The position numbers and the translations under genes were made by a program. The notes under the pieces were generated by a model. The model ran no database searches. It saw only the letters and a program-made list of their open reading frames with translations, and was not told the origin of the DNA. This document shows positions 1-9,053 of a DNA stretch of 64,000 nt, in pieces. The DNA comes from Streptococcus cristatus ATCC 51100. Lineage in GTDB: Bacteria; Bacillota; Bacilli; Lactobacillales; Streptococcaceae. The stretch is from NCBI RefSeq assembly GCF_000222765.1, contig NZ_AFUE01000007.1:124001-188000 (forward strand), written 5' to 3'. The stretch's first letter is position 1, and every line of letters starts with the position of its first letter.

Positions 1-260
1 TAGCAGAAAATAGATAATTTGTAAAATACTTCTTGGACTTCAACTATAAATTCCTCCTATATAAATTTACTTTCTATCAAGAAAGCAGATAAGCATTTTC
101 ATAGAAATTTTCATCTACTTTCATATATTAACCTAGTTACATTGACAATCTAATCTTCATCTAATTATTTAGTGAGAAGAAAAGATCAAAAAAGACTGAT
201 ATAACAGCGTTTCCCAAGGGAAATAGAATTTGAAAATGATTGTCGCCTCGATTCAGGTAC

Positions 261-289
261 TTGCATTTTTCATGAAAACGTTTTATAAT
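261..289 (+). promoter_or_regulatory. manLMN promoter with CcpA cre site
   Basis: A -35 TTGCAT at 261-266 and a -10 TATAAT at 284-289 are separated by 17 bp. TGAAAACGTTTTAT at 273-286 matches the streptococcal cre consensus TGWAARCGYTWNCW at 13 of 14 positions and lies across the spacer and the -10. CcpA binding there would block RNA polymerase, which fits catabolite control of a glucose/mannose PTS. The palindrome TTTCCCAAGGGAAA at about 212-225 has no assigned role. Confidence 0.8.
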
Positions 290-352
290 AATAGTTAGCC
301 TTAAAGTTTTCTTAAACTTAAGTCAAACATTTTATAAGGAGGAAAAACAATA

Positions 353-1342
353 ATGAGTATTGGAATCATTATTGCCAGCCACGGTGAATTTGCTGCCGGC
401 ATTCATCAGTCAGGTTCTATGATTTTTGGTGAGCAAGAAAAAGTTCAAGTTGTAACTTTCATGCCAAACGAAGGTCCTGATGATCTGTATGCAAAATTCA
501 ATGACGCTGTGGCTTCGTTTGATGCGAACGATGAGGTATTGGTCTTGGCTGACCTTTGGAGTGGGTCTCCATTTAACCAAGCTAGCCGTGTCATGGGTGA
601 AAATCCAGACCGCAAGTTCGCGATTATTACAGGTTTGAACCTGCCTATGCTAATTCAAGCCTACACAGAGCGCATGATGGATGCAAACGCTGGCGTAGAT
701 GCTGTCGTTGCAAACATTATCAAGGAAGCTAAGGAAGGCGTAAAAGCACTTCCAGAAGAGCTAAATCCAGTCCTAGAAAGCGCTGCTCCTGCTGCTGCAC
801 CAGTTGCTCAAGCGGCTATCCCAGAAGGAACTGTTATCGGAGACGGCAAGCTCAAAATCAACCTTGCTCGTATCGATACACGTTTGTTGCATGGACAAGT
901 TGCAACGGCTTGGACTCCAGATTCAAAAGCAGACCGTATCATCGTTGCTTCTGACTCTGTAGCTAAGGATGAACTTCGTAAAGAACTCATCAAACAAGCT
1001 GCACCCGGTAATGTTAAAGCAAACGTTGTTCCAATTGATAAATTGATTGCTGTTTCAAAAGATCCACGCTTTGGTAATACGCACGCTCTTATCTTATTTG
1101 AAACTCCGCAAGATGCCCTACGCGCTATCGAAGGTGGTGTGCCAATCAAGACCCTCAACGTCGGCTCAATGGCTCACTCAACTGGTAAGACAATGGTCAA
1201 CAACGTTCTGTCAATGGACAAGGACGATGTGGCAACTTACGAAAAATTGCGTGACCTCGGAGTTGAATTCGACGTACGTAAAGTACCAAATGATTCTAAG
1301 AAAGATTTGTTTGACTTAATTAACAAAGCCAACGTTCAATAA
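353..1342 (+). CDS. manL: PTS mannose/glucose-family IIAB component
   Basis: This is the cytoplasmic phosphotransfer subunit of the mannose-family PTS, which brings in and phosphorylates glucose, mannose and related sugars. The N-terminal IIA domain has its phosphoryl-accepting His10 in the motif ASHGEFAAG. An Ala/Pro-rich linker (about 143-160) leads to the IIB domain, whose active His180 lies in [13 protein letters not shown]. At 329 aa the length is normal for streptococcal ManL. AAGGAGG lies just before the ATG. It is first in manLMN, and a CcpA cre site overlaps its promoter. Confidence 0.96.
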   Translation: MSIGIIIASHGEFAAGIHQSGSMIFGEQEKVQVVTFMPNEGPDDLYAKFNDAVASFDANDEVLVLADLWSGSPFNQASRVMGENPDRKFAIITGLNLPMLIQAYTERMMDANAGVDAVVANIIKEAKEGVKALPEELNPVLESAAPAAAPVAQAAIPEGTVIGDGKLKINLARIDTRLLHGQVATAWTPDSKADRIIVASDSVAKDELRKELIKQAAPGNVKANVVPIDKLIAVSKDPRFGNTHALILFETPQDALRAIEGGVPIKTLNVGSMAHSTGKTMVNNVLSMDKDDVATYEKLRDLGVEFDVRKVPNDSKKDLFDLINKANVQ

Positions 1343-1386
1343 TCTGAACCGTTTCGCTCTCATATTATTATGAAAGGATTTAAAAC

Positions 1387-2190
1387 ATGTCTATTATTTC
1401 TATGGTTTTAGTAGTCTTTGTTGCCTTCCTAGCTGGTCTTGAAGGTATCTTGGACCAATTCCAATTCCACCAACCATTGGTTGCATGTACCTTGATCGGT
1501 CTTGTAACTGGTAACTTAACTGCTGGTGTTATCCTTGGCGGATCTCTTCAAATGATCGCTCTTGGTTGGGCTAACATCGGTGCTGCCGTTGCTCCTGACG
1601 CTGCCTTGGCTTCAGTTGCTGCTGCTATCATCATGGTTCAAGGTGGAGATTTCACTGACAAAGGTATCACAGTTGCAACTACAATCGCGATTCCTCTTGC
1701 CGTAGCTGGTCTCTTCCTTACTATGATTGTGCGTACTATCTCTGTTGCCTTGGTTCATGCTGCAGACTCTGCTGCTAAAAAAGGCGACTTTGCTAGCGTT
1801 GAACGCGCGCACTTTGTAGCTCTCCTTCTCCAAGGACTTCGTATCGCTATCCCTGCAGCCCTTCTTCTTGCTATCCCTGCAGAAGCAGTACAAAAATTGC
1901 TTGCTATGATGCCTGATTGGTTGGCAGGCGGTATGGCTGTCGGCGGGGGAATGGTTGTTGCCGTTGGTTACGCTATGGTTATCAACATGATGGCAACTCG
2001 CGAAGTATGGCCATTCTTTGCTATCGGTTTTGCTCTTGCTGCTGTTAGCCAATTGACTTTGATTGCCCTCGGTGCTATCGGTGTAGCAATCGCCCTTATC
2101 TACCTCAACCTTTCTAAGAAAGGCGGAAACGGTGGTGGCGGTTCTGCTACATCTAACGACCCAATCGGCGATATCCTAGAAGACTACTAA
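1387..2190 (+). CDS. manM: PTS mannose-family IIC membrane component
   Basis: This integral membrane subunit forms the sugar channel together with ManN. At 267 aa it is strongly hydrophobic, with many Gly/Ala-rich transmembrane segments typical of EIIC-Man and a short Gly-rich tail (KKGGNGGGGS) near the C-terminus. It starts 44 bp after manL behind a GAAAGGA ribosome site and is followed by manN after 18 bp, so it is in the same transcript. In Gram-positive bacteria the ManM/ManN pair is also the receptor for class IIa bacteriocins; that is family knowledge and not visible here. Confidence 0.95.
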   Translation: MSIISMVLVVFVAFLAGLEGILDQFQFHQPLVACTLIGLVTGNLTAGVILGGSLQMIALGWANIGAAVAPDAALASVAAAIIMVQGGDFTDKGITVATTIAIPLAVAGLFLTMIVRTISVALVHAADSAAKKGDFASVERAHFVALLLQGLRIAIPAALLLAIPAEAVQKLLAMMPDWLAGGMAVGGGMVVAVGYAMVINMMATREVWPFFAIGFALAAVSQLTLIALGAIGVAIALIYLNLSKKGGNGGGGSATSNDPIGDILEDY

Positions 2191-2208
2191 GAAAGGAGCT
2201 GCTATATC

Positions 2209-3120
2209 ATGACTGAAAAAATTCAATTATCTAAATCAGACCGTCAAAAAGTTTGGTGGCGTTCTACTTTCTTGCAAGGTTCTTGGAACTATGAACGTAT
2301 GCAAAACTTGGGTTGGGCTTATTCTTTAATTCCAGCTCTCAAGAAACTTTACACTAAAAAAGAAGATCAAGCTGCTGCTCTTGAGCGTCACTTGGAATTC
2401 TTCAATACTCACCCATACGTTGCTGCTCCAATCATCGGTGTAACACTCGCCCTTGAAGAAGAAAAAGCAAACGGTGCAGAAATTGACGATGCAGCTATCC
2501 AAGGGGTTAAAATCGGTATGATGGGACCTTTGGCTGGTATCGGTGACCCAGTCTTCTGGTTCACCGTTCGTCCGATCCTTGGAGCACTCGGTGCATCTCT
2601 TGCTCTGTCAGGAAATATCATCGGCCCACTCCTCTTCTTCGTTCTTTGGAATGCGATCCGTATGGCCTTCTTGTGGTACACTCAAGAATTGGGTTACAAG
2701 GCTGGTTCTGAAATCACTAAAGACATGTCTGGTGGTATCCTCCAAGACATCACTAAAGGTGCTTCAATCCTTGGTATGTTTATCTTGGCTGTTTTGGTAG
2801 CACGCTGGGTAAACGTTAGCTTTGCGCTTCAATTGCCATCTACAAAACTCTCTGAGGGAGCTTACATCAACTTCCCTAAAGGTGCTGTAACTGGCGAGCA
2901 ACTTCAAAAAATCTTGGGTGATGTTGCAGGCGGACTGAGTTTGACTCCTGAAAAAGCAAATACCCTTCAAGGACAAATTAACTCTTTGATTCCAGGTTTG
3001 ATGGGACTTCTCCTTACCTTCCTCTGCATGTGGTTGCTTAAGAAGAAAGTTTCTCCAATCACAATCATCATCGGACTTTTCGTTGTTGGTATCGTTGCCC
3101 GCGTTATTGGTTTGATGTAA
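2209..3120 (+). CDS. manN: PTS mannose-family IID membrane component
   Basis: This is the IID partner of the ManM permease (303 aa). The long cytoplasmic N-terminal part contains the family signatures QGSWNYERMQNLGW (about 22-35) and GIGDPVFWFTVRPILGALGASLA. Hydrophobic segments follow in the middle and at the C-terminus (SLIPGLMGLLLTFLCMWLL and the last 20 residues). It is the last gene of manLMN; a strong terminator starts 4 bp after the stop codon and separates it from the DUF956 gene. A GAAAGGAG ribosome site precedes the ATG. Confidence 0.95.
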   Translation: MTEKIQLSKSDRQKVWWRSTFLQGSWNYERMQNLGWAYSLIPALKKLYTKKEDQAAALERHLEFFNTHPYVAAPIIGVTLALEEEKANGAEIDDAAIQGVKIGMMGPLAGIGDPVFWFTVRPILGALGASLALSGNIIGPLLFFVLWNAIRMAFLWYTQELGYKAGSEITKDMSGGILQDITKGASILGMFILAVLVARWVNVSFALQLPSTKLSEGAYINFPKGAVTGEQLQKILGDVAGGLSLTPEKANTLQGQINSLIPGLMGLLLTFLCMWLLKKKVSPITIIIGLFVVGIVARVIGLM

Positions 3121-3124
3121 TCAA

Positions 3125-3150
3125 AAAGAAGGTTTCGGCCTTCTTTTTAT
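3125..3150 (+). terminator. manLMN terminator
   Basis: The stem AAAGAAGG / CCTTCTTT with a 6-nt loop is followed by a T-rich tail. It starts immediately after the manN stop codon. Confidence 0.9.
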
Positions 3151-3161
3151 TATGGTATAAT
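3151..3161 (+). promoter_or_regulatory. Extended -10 promoter of the DUF956 gene
   Basis: TGGTATAAT (TG at 3153-3154, TATAAT at 3156-3161) is an extended -10 element right after the man terminator. It suggests that the DUF956 gene has its own promoter besides any read-through from manLMN. Confidence 0.6.
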
Positions 3162-3190
3162 AGCTATAGTATTTAAAAGGGAGATGTTCT

Positions 3191-3562
3191 ATGGCGCAAT
3201 CGCAAAATAAATCGATTGAATTTCAAACGACAGGGGTTTCCTATCTGGGTTTAGGTGGCAAGGTTGGGAAGTTTTTAGTTGGTGATGTTGCACTGGAATT
3301 CTACGCCGACGCTAATGTAGAAGACTATATCCAGCTACCTTGGTCTAGCATCCAGCAGATCGGTGCCAATGTCTCTGGAAAAAATGTCAGTCGCCATTTT
3401 GAAGTCTTTACAGACAAGGGCAAGTTTCTCTTTGCCTCCAAGGACACTGGAAAGATTCTCAAAATTGCACGGCAACATATCGGAAATGAGAAAGTTGTCA
3501 AATTGCCTACCTTGATCCAAACAATTGGCCAATTCTTTAAAAATCTATTTGCAAAAAAATAG
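3191..3562 (+). CDS. manO: DUF956 protein, mannose-operon associated (ManO-like)
   Basis: This cytoplasmic protein of 123 aa has no obvious catalytic motif. The N-terminal region (TTGVSYLGLGGKVGKFLVGD) and the LPWSSIQQIGANV segment match the DUF956 family, which is nearly always encoded next to mannose PTS operons and is sometimes called ManO. Its role is not settled; by context it may modulate the transporter or its expression. It follows the man terminator and carries its own promoter-like sequence. The serS promoter -35 lies in its last codons. Confidence 0.8.
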   Translation: MAQSQNKSIEFQTTGVSYLGLGGKVGKFLVGDVALEFYADANVEDYIQLPWSSIQQIGANVSGKNVSRHFEVFTDKGKFLFASKDTGKILKIARQHIGNEKVVKLPTLIQTIGQFFKNLFAKK

Positions 3563-3577
3563 AAAATCCTGTATAAT
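3549..3577 (+). promoter_or_regulatory. serS promoter
   Basis: TTGCAA (3549-3554), a 17-bp spacer and TATAAT (3572-3577) form a near-consensus SigA promoter. Its -35 overlaps the 3' end of the DUF956 gene, and it feeds the T-box leader. Confidence 0.8.
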
Positions 3578-3583
3578 CTAGGA

Positions 3584-3766
3584 AACGGATAAGTAAGACT
3601 ATCGCTTCTTTCAGAAAGTCTGCGGGTGCTGCGAGCAGATAGGAGCCTAGTGTGAAATTCTACCGTTGCAATACAACTACATACATAATCAAGTGCACAC
3701 CTGTGAAGTTGGATGGAACCGCGGCCTAGCCGCTCCAACAGTTTCCTCGGTGTGCTTTTATTTTTT
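3584..3766 (+). promoter_or_regulatory. T-box riboswitch (serine) upstream of serS
   Basis: The leader carries the T-box core TGGAACCGCGG (3714-3724). It ends in a long terminator in which GCACACC (3695-3701) pairs with GGTGTGC (3749-3755) before TTTTATTTTTT, with the inner arms GTTGGA / TCCAAC and GCGG / CCGC. A likely specifier codon is UCU (Ser) at 3659-3661, just before the conserved purine. Uncharged tRNA-Ser would stabilise the antiterminator and allow serS transcription. The specifier choice is inferred from position. Confidence 0.9.
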
Positions 3767-3775
3767 GGAGGTTTT

Positions 3776-5053
3776 ATGTTAGATTTAAAACGTATTCGGA
3801 CAGACTTTGATGCTGTCGCAGAGAAATTAGCTACCCGTGGCGTAGCAGCTGATGTGCTCAATCAAATGAAGGAAATTGATGAGCAGCGACGTGATTTGCT
3901 GGTGAAAGTAGAAAATCTCAAAGCAGAACGCAACACCGTTTCTGCAGAGATTGCCCAAGCCAAACGCAACAAAGAAAATGCAGATGACAAGATTGCAGCC
4001 ATGCAAAAACTATCTGCCCAAGTCAAGGACTTGGATGCTACTTTAGCTGAATTGGATGCTAAGTTGACCGAGTTCACCACAACCCTGCCAAATATTCCAC
4101 ACGATAGCGTGCCAGTCGGAGCAGACGAGGATGACAATGTAGAAGTTCGCCGCTGGGGTACACCTCGCCAATTTGACTTTGAAGCTAAGGCTCACTGGGA
4201 TTTGGGCGAAGACTTGGATATTCTAGACTGGGAACGTGGCGCAAAAGTTACGGGAGCTCGCTTCCTCTTCTACAAGGGATTAGGAGCTCGATTAGAGCGT
4301 GCTATCTACAACTTCATGCTGGATGAGCATGGCAAAGAAGGCTATACAGAAGTCATCACTCCCTATATGGTCAACCACGACTCTATGTTTGGTACTGGCC
4401 AATATCCTAAGTTCAAAGAAGATACCTTTGAGCTAAGCGATACTAACTTCGTTCTGATTCCGACTGCTGAAGTTCCACTGACCAACTACTATCGCGATGA
4501 AATTCTAGATGGCAAGGAATTACCAATCTACTTCACAGCTATGAGCCCGTCTTTCCGCTCTGAAGCTGGTTCTGCTGGTCGTGACACACGCGGTTTGATC
4601 CGCCTGCACCAATTCCACAAGGTTGAAATGGTAAAATTTGCCAAGCCAGAAGAATCTTATGAAGAGCTGGAAAAGATGACTGCCAATGCAGAAAACATCC
4701 TGCAAAAGCTCAATCTGCCTTACCGTGTCGTTGCTCTTTCTACTGGCGACATGGGCTTCTCAGCTGCTAAAACCTACGACTTGGAAGTCTGGATTCCAGC
4801 GCAAAATACCTACCGTGAAATCTCTAGCTGCTCTAACACAGAAGATTTCCAAGCTCGTCGAGCTCAAATCCGCTACCGTGACGAAGCAGATGGCAAGGTC
4901 AAACTCCTCCACACTCTCAATGGATCTGGACTGGCTGTCGGACGTACAGTGGCTGCTATCTTAGAAAATTACCAAAATGAAGATGGTTCTGTGACCATTC
5001 CTGAAGTCCTACGTCCGTACATGGGTGGCTTGGAAGTCATCGCACCAAAATAA
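3776..5053 (+). CDS. serS: Seryl-tRNA synthetase
   Basis: This enzyme charges tRNA-Ser with serine. The N-terminal coiled-coil tRNA-binding arm (about 25-105) precedes a class II catalytic core with motif 2 ([17 protein letters not shown]) and motif 3 ([18 protein letters not shown]). I place the start at the ATG of MLDLKRIR because TTGGAGG lies 4 nt upstream; an in-frame start 21 codons earlier falls inside the T-box terminator. The 425 aa fit the family. Expression should respond to uncharged tRNA-Ser. Confidence 0.97.
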   Translation: MLDLKRIRTDFDAVAEKLATRGVAADVLNQMKEIDEQRRDLLVKVENLKAERNTVSAEIAQAKRNKENADDKIAAMQKLSAQVKDLDATLAELDAKLTEFTTTLPNIPHDSVPVGADEDDNVEVRRWGTPRQFDFEAKAHWDLGEDLDILDWERGAKVTGARFLFYKGLGARLERAIYNFMLDEHGKEGYTEVITPYMVNHDSMFGTGQYPKFKEDTFELSDTNFVLIPTAEVPLTNYYRDEILDGKELPIYFTAMSPSFRSEAGSAGRDTRGLIRLHQFHKVEMVKFAKPEESYEELEKMTANAENILQKLNLPYRVVALSTGDMGFSAAKTYDLEVWIPAQNTYREISSCSNTEDFQARRAQIRYRDEADGKVKLLHTLNGSGLAVGRTVAAILENYQNEDGSVTIPEVLRPYMGGLEVIAPK

Positions 5054-5059
5054 ACAATG

Positions 5060-5088
5060 AAAGGTCCGAAACAATCGGACCTTTTCTT
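5060..5088 (+). terminator. serS terminator
   Basis: Stem AAAGGTCCGA / TCGGACCTTT with a short loop and a T-rich tail, 6 bp after the serS stop codon. Confidence 0.9.
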
Positions 5089-5155
5089 ATTTTACTTAAG
5101 GAGAAATCCAACAGTTCAAAAAGATAAAGGAAATATAGGATTTTCTACTTTAAAA

Positions 5156-5340
5156 GAGAGTGGGACAGAAATCGGTAATTGGTTAGAATTCGATTTCGTC
5201 GTCCCACCTCCGCACAGTTGAGTAGGGCTGTAAAAGCTGATGAAATCAGCGTAGTAGAGCTAGAGCCCACTCAGCCACTGCGTCTTGCTCGACAATCCAA
5301 AGACAATTGAGAGGCTAGGACTTTTGTCCCAGCCTCTTTT
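5156..5340 (+). repeat. Dispersed hairpin repeat, copy A
   Basis: First of four closely similar copies in this window. It begins GAGAGTGGGACAGAAATC and ends GTCCCAGCCTCTTTT. Internal pairings are GTGGGAC/GTCCCAC, then GTTGAGTAGGGCT with AGCCCACTCA and an inner GCTGAT/ATCAGC hairpin, and a final GAGGCT-A-GGAC-TTTT-GTCC-C-AGCCTC-TTTT stem that looks like a terminator. This copy has 7 extra bases (GCTAGAG) in the middle. It lies between the convergent serS and the peptide-binding gene and stops 3 bp short of the latter's stop codon. Confidence 0.9.
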
Positions 5341-5343
5341 CTT

Positions 5344-7302
5344 TTACTTAACGTGACTTGCTAACTCTTCTTGAGCTTTTTTATTTGATTCTTCTTTTTC
5401 TTTTTCCCATTTTTCCAATGCTTTTTGATAATCAGCCACTGTTAAGACCTTATCTTGAAGCTCCATTCCCTTAAATACATAGGTATCGCCCTTGATACCT
5501 ACATAAGAGTAGGCTTTGGTAAATGGTACGACCTTTTGAACCGTTGGTGAAGCGCCTGCAGAAATAGATGGGATCACAATAGAACTATCTGTTAACCAAG
5601 CCTGCGCTGCTGCATATTTCGTATAGCGAGCATTGGTATCTTGCTTTTCTGCATCTGCCTGATCCAAAAGCGCTTTGTAGTCCGTTAAACCAACCTTGGA
5701 AGCAAGGTCTTGGTTTTGGCCTTTTGTCAGACCAATATTGTCCAAGATATCCCCTGTCTCTGGGTTAAAGATATTCAGATAAGTCACTGGATCTTGGTAG
5801 TCTGCTGACCAACCAGACATGTTGAGGTCATAGTCCTTTTGGGCAGCTGTTTCTGCGAAGTAAGTAGAGTTATCAAAATCGTCTGATGACATTTGATGTA
5901 CGTCAATCACAACGTTTTCTTGGCCTAGAGCTGCCTCAACAGATTGTTTGAAGGAATTGGTCCGCTGCACCATGATTTTATCAGTTTGGTCAACTGGTAC
6001 ATCTAGATGAATTGGGAATTCAACTCCCTGGGCTTGCAAAGCTTCTTTAGCTTTAGCAAATTCTGCCTTGGCCTTTTCTGGGTTGTAAATGCTATCTTGG
6101 GCATCAGCTAATTTGACACCTTGCCATTCATCGCCATAAGAAGCCAACTGTGATTCAACGACATCCGAGAAGTCCTTGCCATCTACTTGCACAAAACTAG
6201 GAGGCACAAGCAAGCTTCTGATAATTTTCGTTGCTCCTTCATTACCATTCATCTGGGCACCAAAGGATTTACGGTCAAAAGCGAAGTTAATTGCTTGGCG
6301 GAAGTCTTTATTTTGAATTGCTTCTTTGCTGGCAGCTTTTTGGGCATCTGTCTTAGAAGTGTGGCTATAAGCCAGACGATTCAAGTTAAAGGCATAGAAA
6401 TAGCTAGTTGAGTTTTGTGGAGTAAAAATGATGTTGTCTTTGTATTTCTTTTCTACTGATGCGTAGTTTGAGCTAGTCGGATAGAGACGAGCTTGTGTGT
6501 AAGCACCATCAGTAAAGTTACGGATCAATGACTCTTGGTCAGAACCATCATAGTAAGTCAGCTTGACATCTTCGATCTTCACATTATCCTTGTCCCAATA
6601 GTTTTGGTTTTTAGAATATTCGATAACAGACTTAGAAGTAAATGACTTTAATACATATGGACCATTGTAGAGGATACCGGAAGGTTTCACGGTACCAAAG
6701 TCCTTGCCTTCTTTCTTCAGAAATTCTTCGTTAATTGGGAAGAGAATGCCCATCGTTGTCTTAGAATTCCAGTAGCTTTCTGGCTGATTCAGGGTGTATT
6801 GGACTGTATAATCGTCGATTGCCTTGACACCTACAGTAGAGAAATCATTGCTTTCTCCTTTGATATAAGCATCTAATCCCTTGATAGAGTTTTGCACGAT
6901 TGGTAATGCTTCCGATTTTTCATCTGCAGCGTGCTTGAGCCCTGTTACAAAGTCTTGTGCCTTGACAGCAGCATATTCTTCACCTTCTGCTGTGTACCAT
7001 TTAGCGTCCTTACGCAACTTATAAGTATAAGTTAGGCCATCTTTAGACACAGTCCAGTCTTCAGCCAATGAAGGGATAAGATTCCCATATTGATCATTTT
7101 CTAAAAGACCGTCGACCAAATTGGCAATAACGTCAGAAGTGGAGGAGCGATTGGAGTTTACATAATCCAATGTATCTGGATCTGTATTATAGACATAAGA
7201 ATATGTCTTTGCCGAGCTGGTGCTTGACTTGCCACAAGCAGCTAAGAATAGCGCTGATGCTGCAACCAAACCAGTAATAGCCAACCATTTAGATTTTTTC
7301 AT
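5344..7302 (-). CDS. Oligopeptide ABC transporter substrate-binding lipoprotein (OppA/AliB/HppA type)
   Basis: This extracellular lipoprotein captures oligopeptides for an Ami/Opp-type importer whose permease and ATPase genes are not here. The signal peptide ends in the lipobox LAAC (Cys about 23), followed by a Ser/Thr/Lys linker and the SBP_bac_5 fold; the family's YNGPYVLKSF and NMSGWSADYQDP segments are visible. 652 aa is the usual length for streptococcal AliA/AliB/HppA. I chose the ATG of MKKSKW because the AAGGAGA site is correctly spaced from it, unlike a TTG two codons upstream. It is monocistronic. Confidence 0.9.
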   Translation of the reverse strand: MKKSKWLAITGLVAASALFLAACGKSSTSSAKTYSYVYNTDPDTLDYVNSNRSSTSDVIANLVDGLLENDQYGNLIPSLAEDWTVSKDGLTYTYKLRKDAKWYTAEGEEYAAVKAQDFVTGLKHAADEKSEALPIVQNSIKGLDAYIKGESNDFSTVGVKAIDDYTVQYTLNQPESYWNSKTTMGILFPINEEFLKKEGKDFGTVKPSGILYNGPYVLKSFTSKSVIEYSKNQNYWDKDNVKIEDVKLTYYDGSDQESLIRNFTDGAYTQARLYPTSSNYASVEKKYKDNIIFTPQNSTSYFYAFNLNRLAYSHTSKTDAQKAASKEAIQNKDFRQAINFAFDRKSFGAQMNGNEGATKIIRSLLVPPSFVQVDGKDFSDVVESQLASYGDEWQGVKLADAQDSIYNPEKAKAEFAKAKEALQAQGVEFPIHLDVPVDQTDKIMVQRTNSFKQSVEAALGQENVVIDVHQMSSDDFDNSTYFAETAAQKDYDLNMSGWSADYQDPVTYLNIFNPETGDILDNIGLTKGQNQDLASKVGLTDYKALLDQADAEKQDTNARYTKYAAAQAWLTDSSIVIPSISAGASPTVQKVVPFTKAYSYVGIKGDTYVFKGMELQDKVLTVADYQKALEKWEKEKEESNKKAQEELASHVK

Positions 7303-7332
7303 GAGCAAATCTCCTTCTTTAGATTATGTATT

Positions 7333-7360
7333 ATTATACATCATTTCCAGACAAAAACAA
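7333..7360 (-). promoter_or_regulatory. Promoter of the peptide-binding lipoprotein gene
   Basis: On the minus strand, TTGTTT (7355-7360), a 16-bp spacer and TATAAT (7333-7338) precede the gene by about 30 bp. The upstream DNA is very AT-rich. Confidence 0.6.
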
Positions 7361-7544
7361 GTCTTATTTAAGAAAATTTTAAAATTCTATGCATTTTTCT
7401 TATTTTTATTGAAACAAAGTATAGGAAAATTTTTATGCATTTTCATATATTTTCATAAACATGCAGAAAATCTTATAAATAAAAATTTGTTCAATATTTT
7501 ACAAGGATTCTTGAATAGGATTATCAAAAATATCGGCTTTTTTA

Positions 7545-7553
7545 TGTTACAAT
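7545..7553 (+). promoter_or_regulatory. Extended -10 of the PBP3-like gene
   Basis: TGTTACAAT (TG at 7545, TACAAT at 7548-7553) lies 28 bp before the ATG. I see no good -35, as is common with extended -10 promoters. Confidence 0.5.
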
Positions 7554-7581
7554 AGATTTATTACTAATCTAGGGGAAAGAA

Positions 7582-8859
7582 ATGAAAAAACTTTTTGTAT
7601 TCTTACTGCTATTCTTTGGCCTGATTGCCAAGCCTGTTCTGGCAGATGACTATGAAATTGCCGCTAAAAGCGCCATTGCTGTCGATGCAAACTCAGGAAA
7701 AATCCTCTATGAAAAGGAGGCTACAAGCCCACTAGAAGTCGGTGCTATTACTAACATTTTGACTGCTTATCTGGTTTACGAAGCCATTGCTAATGGCAAA
7801 CTGAGCCTAGAAACTGAGGTTGATATTTCTGATTATGCTTACCAGCTGACAGTAAATCCCTCTATCGCGAACCTACCTCTGGAAGCGCGACGCTACAAGG
7901 TAAAGGACTTGCTGAATGCCTCTCTTTTGGCCAGTGCCAACAGCGCCACTATCGCTCTGGCAGAAAAAGTTGGTGGAAGCGAGGAAAATTTTGTCAAGAT
8001 GATGAAAGCTAAACTCAAGGAATGGAATATCTCTGATGCAACCATTGTAAATGCTACTGGTACGGATATTCGTTTACTAGATGGTTCGCTAGAAACTACC
8101 AATACCGAAGAAGAGGCAGCGGAGAATTCTAAAAGCAAGAAAAAACAAGAGACTGTCAATAAGTTCAGTGCTTATGATATAGCTGTGATTGCCTCACATC
8201 TGATCGATGACTACCCAGAGGTCCTTGGCATCACTTCCAAATCTCATGTGAATTTTGCAGGAATCCAACTAGAAAATCCCAACTTAATGTTGGAAGGCTC
8301 TCCTAGTTTTCGGACAGGAGTGAAAGGCTTGAAGACAGGAGGATCTGAGCAGAGTGGTGTTTCATTTGTCGGTGTGACAAGTGAAAAAGGGATGCGATTG
8401 ATCACAGTCGTTTTAGGAGTCGCACAGGAAGATAACGACCCTAATACCCGTTTTGGCGTTACATCTAGTCTAATGACCTACGTTACGCAAAATTTTTCTC
8501 CGACAGTCTTGGTCAAAAAAGGCGAACGATATAATAACTCACAAGTAGCTGTTAGAGACAGCCAAGAGGATAAGGTCGCTGCAGTTGCTAGTGAGGACTT
8601 GGTAATCTTAGAACGGATAGCCAATCAGGCTGAACATAAAGTCACCTTTACTCCAAGTCCACAGGAGCTGCAGGCACCCTTGAAAAAGGGTAGTGTAGTG
8701 GGCACTCTCACTTATACAGATTCTGAGCCAATCGGTCAGGGCTACATCGAAAATAAGAAAACTTCTATTTCTATGATTACAGAAAAAAAGGTTGAAAAAG
8801 CTATCATTTTCAAAGTCTGGTGGAACGATTTCATCCGCTTTGTCAATGAGAAGTTATAA
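7582..8859 (+). CDS. PBP3-like D-alanyl-D-alanine carboxypeptidase homologue with degenerate active site
   Basis: It has the layout of the low-molecular-weight PBP DacA: signal peptide (cleaved near VLA, residue 21), a peptidase S11 domain, a C-terminal beta domain and an amphipathic C-terminal helix (EKAIIFKVWWNDFIRFVNEKL) for membrane binding. SAN (118-120) and KTG (251-253) are present, but the SxxK site reads A55-I-T-N58, so both the nucleophilic Ser and the Lys are missing. It sits next to suf, where pneumococcal dacA lies. It may be a non-catalytic paralogue, with an active copy elsewhere. The 425-aa frame is intact. Confidence 0.85.
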   Translation: MKKLFVFLLLFFGLIAKPVLADDYEIAAKSAIAVDANSGKILYEKEATSPLEVGAITNILTAYLVYEAIANGKLSLETEVDISDYAYQLTVNPSIANLPLEARRYKVKDLLNASLLASANSATIALAEKVGGSEENFVKMMKAKLKEWNISDATIVNATGTDIRLLDGSLETTNTEEEAAENSKSKKKQETVNKFSAYDIAVIASHLIDDYPEVLGITSKSHVNFAGIQLENPNLMLEGSPSFRTGVKGLKTGGSEQSGVSFVGVTSEKGMRLITVVLGVAQEDNDPNTRFGVTSSLMTYVTQNFSPTVLVKKGERYNNSQVAVRDSQEDKVAAVASEDLVILERIANQAEHKVTFTPSPQELQAPLKKGSVVGTLTYTDSEPIGQGYIENKKTSISMITEKKVEKAIIFKVWWNDFIRFVNEKL

Positions 8860-8861
8860 AA

Positions 8862-8895
8862 GAAATACCGCGAATCAATTGATTCGCGGTATTTC
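8862..8895. terminator. Perfect 34-bp palindrome after the PBP3-like gene
   Basis: GAAATACCGCGAATCAA followed by its exact reverse complement gives two 17-nt arms. It lies 2 bp after the stop codon and is the probable terminator. The T tract afterwards is weak. Confidence 0.75.
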
Positions 8896-9029
8896 TATAG
8901 TCGTAAACGTTTAAAGTAATCAAAAAAAAGTTCTTTGAGGGATAATTAGCAATATAGTATTCTGCTACTGTTTAACAGGTCCTCTGAATTTTTTAAACAC
9001 TTTGCTTAAGCAAAGATTTATTCACAATT

Positions 9030-9053
9030 AAAAAGAGGCCAACGCCTCTTTTT
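9030..9053 (-). terminator. suf operon terminator
   Basis: Stem AAAAGAGGC / GCCTCTTTT with a 4-nt loop and a T tract on the minus strand. It overlaps the last bases of the sufB stop codon. Confidence 0.85.

Noticed and set aside
3713-3775. N-terminal extension of SerS by 21 codons
   Set aside because: The stretch lies in the T-box core and terminator and has no ribosome site; the ATG at 3776 has TTGGAGG before it.
7372-7387. CodY-like AT palindrome upstream of the peptide-binding lipoprotein gene
   Set aside because: GAAAATTTTAAAATTC differs from the CodY consensus at five or more positions in any register.
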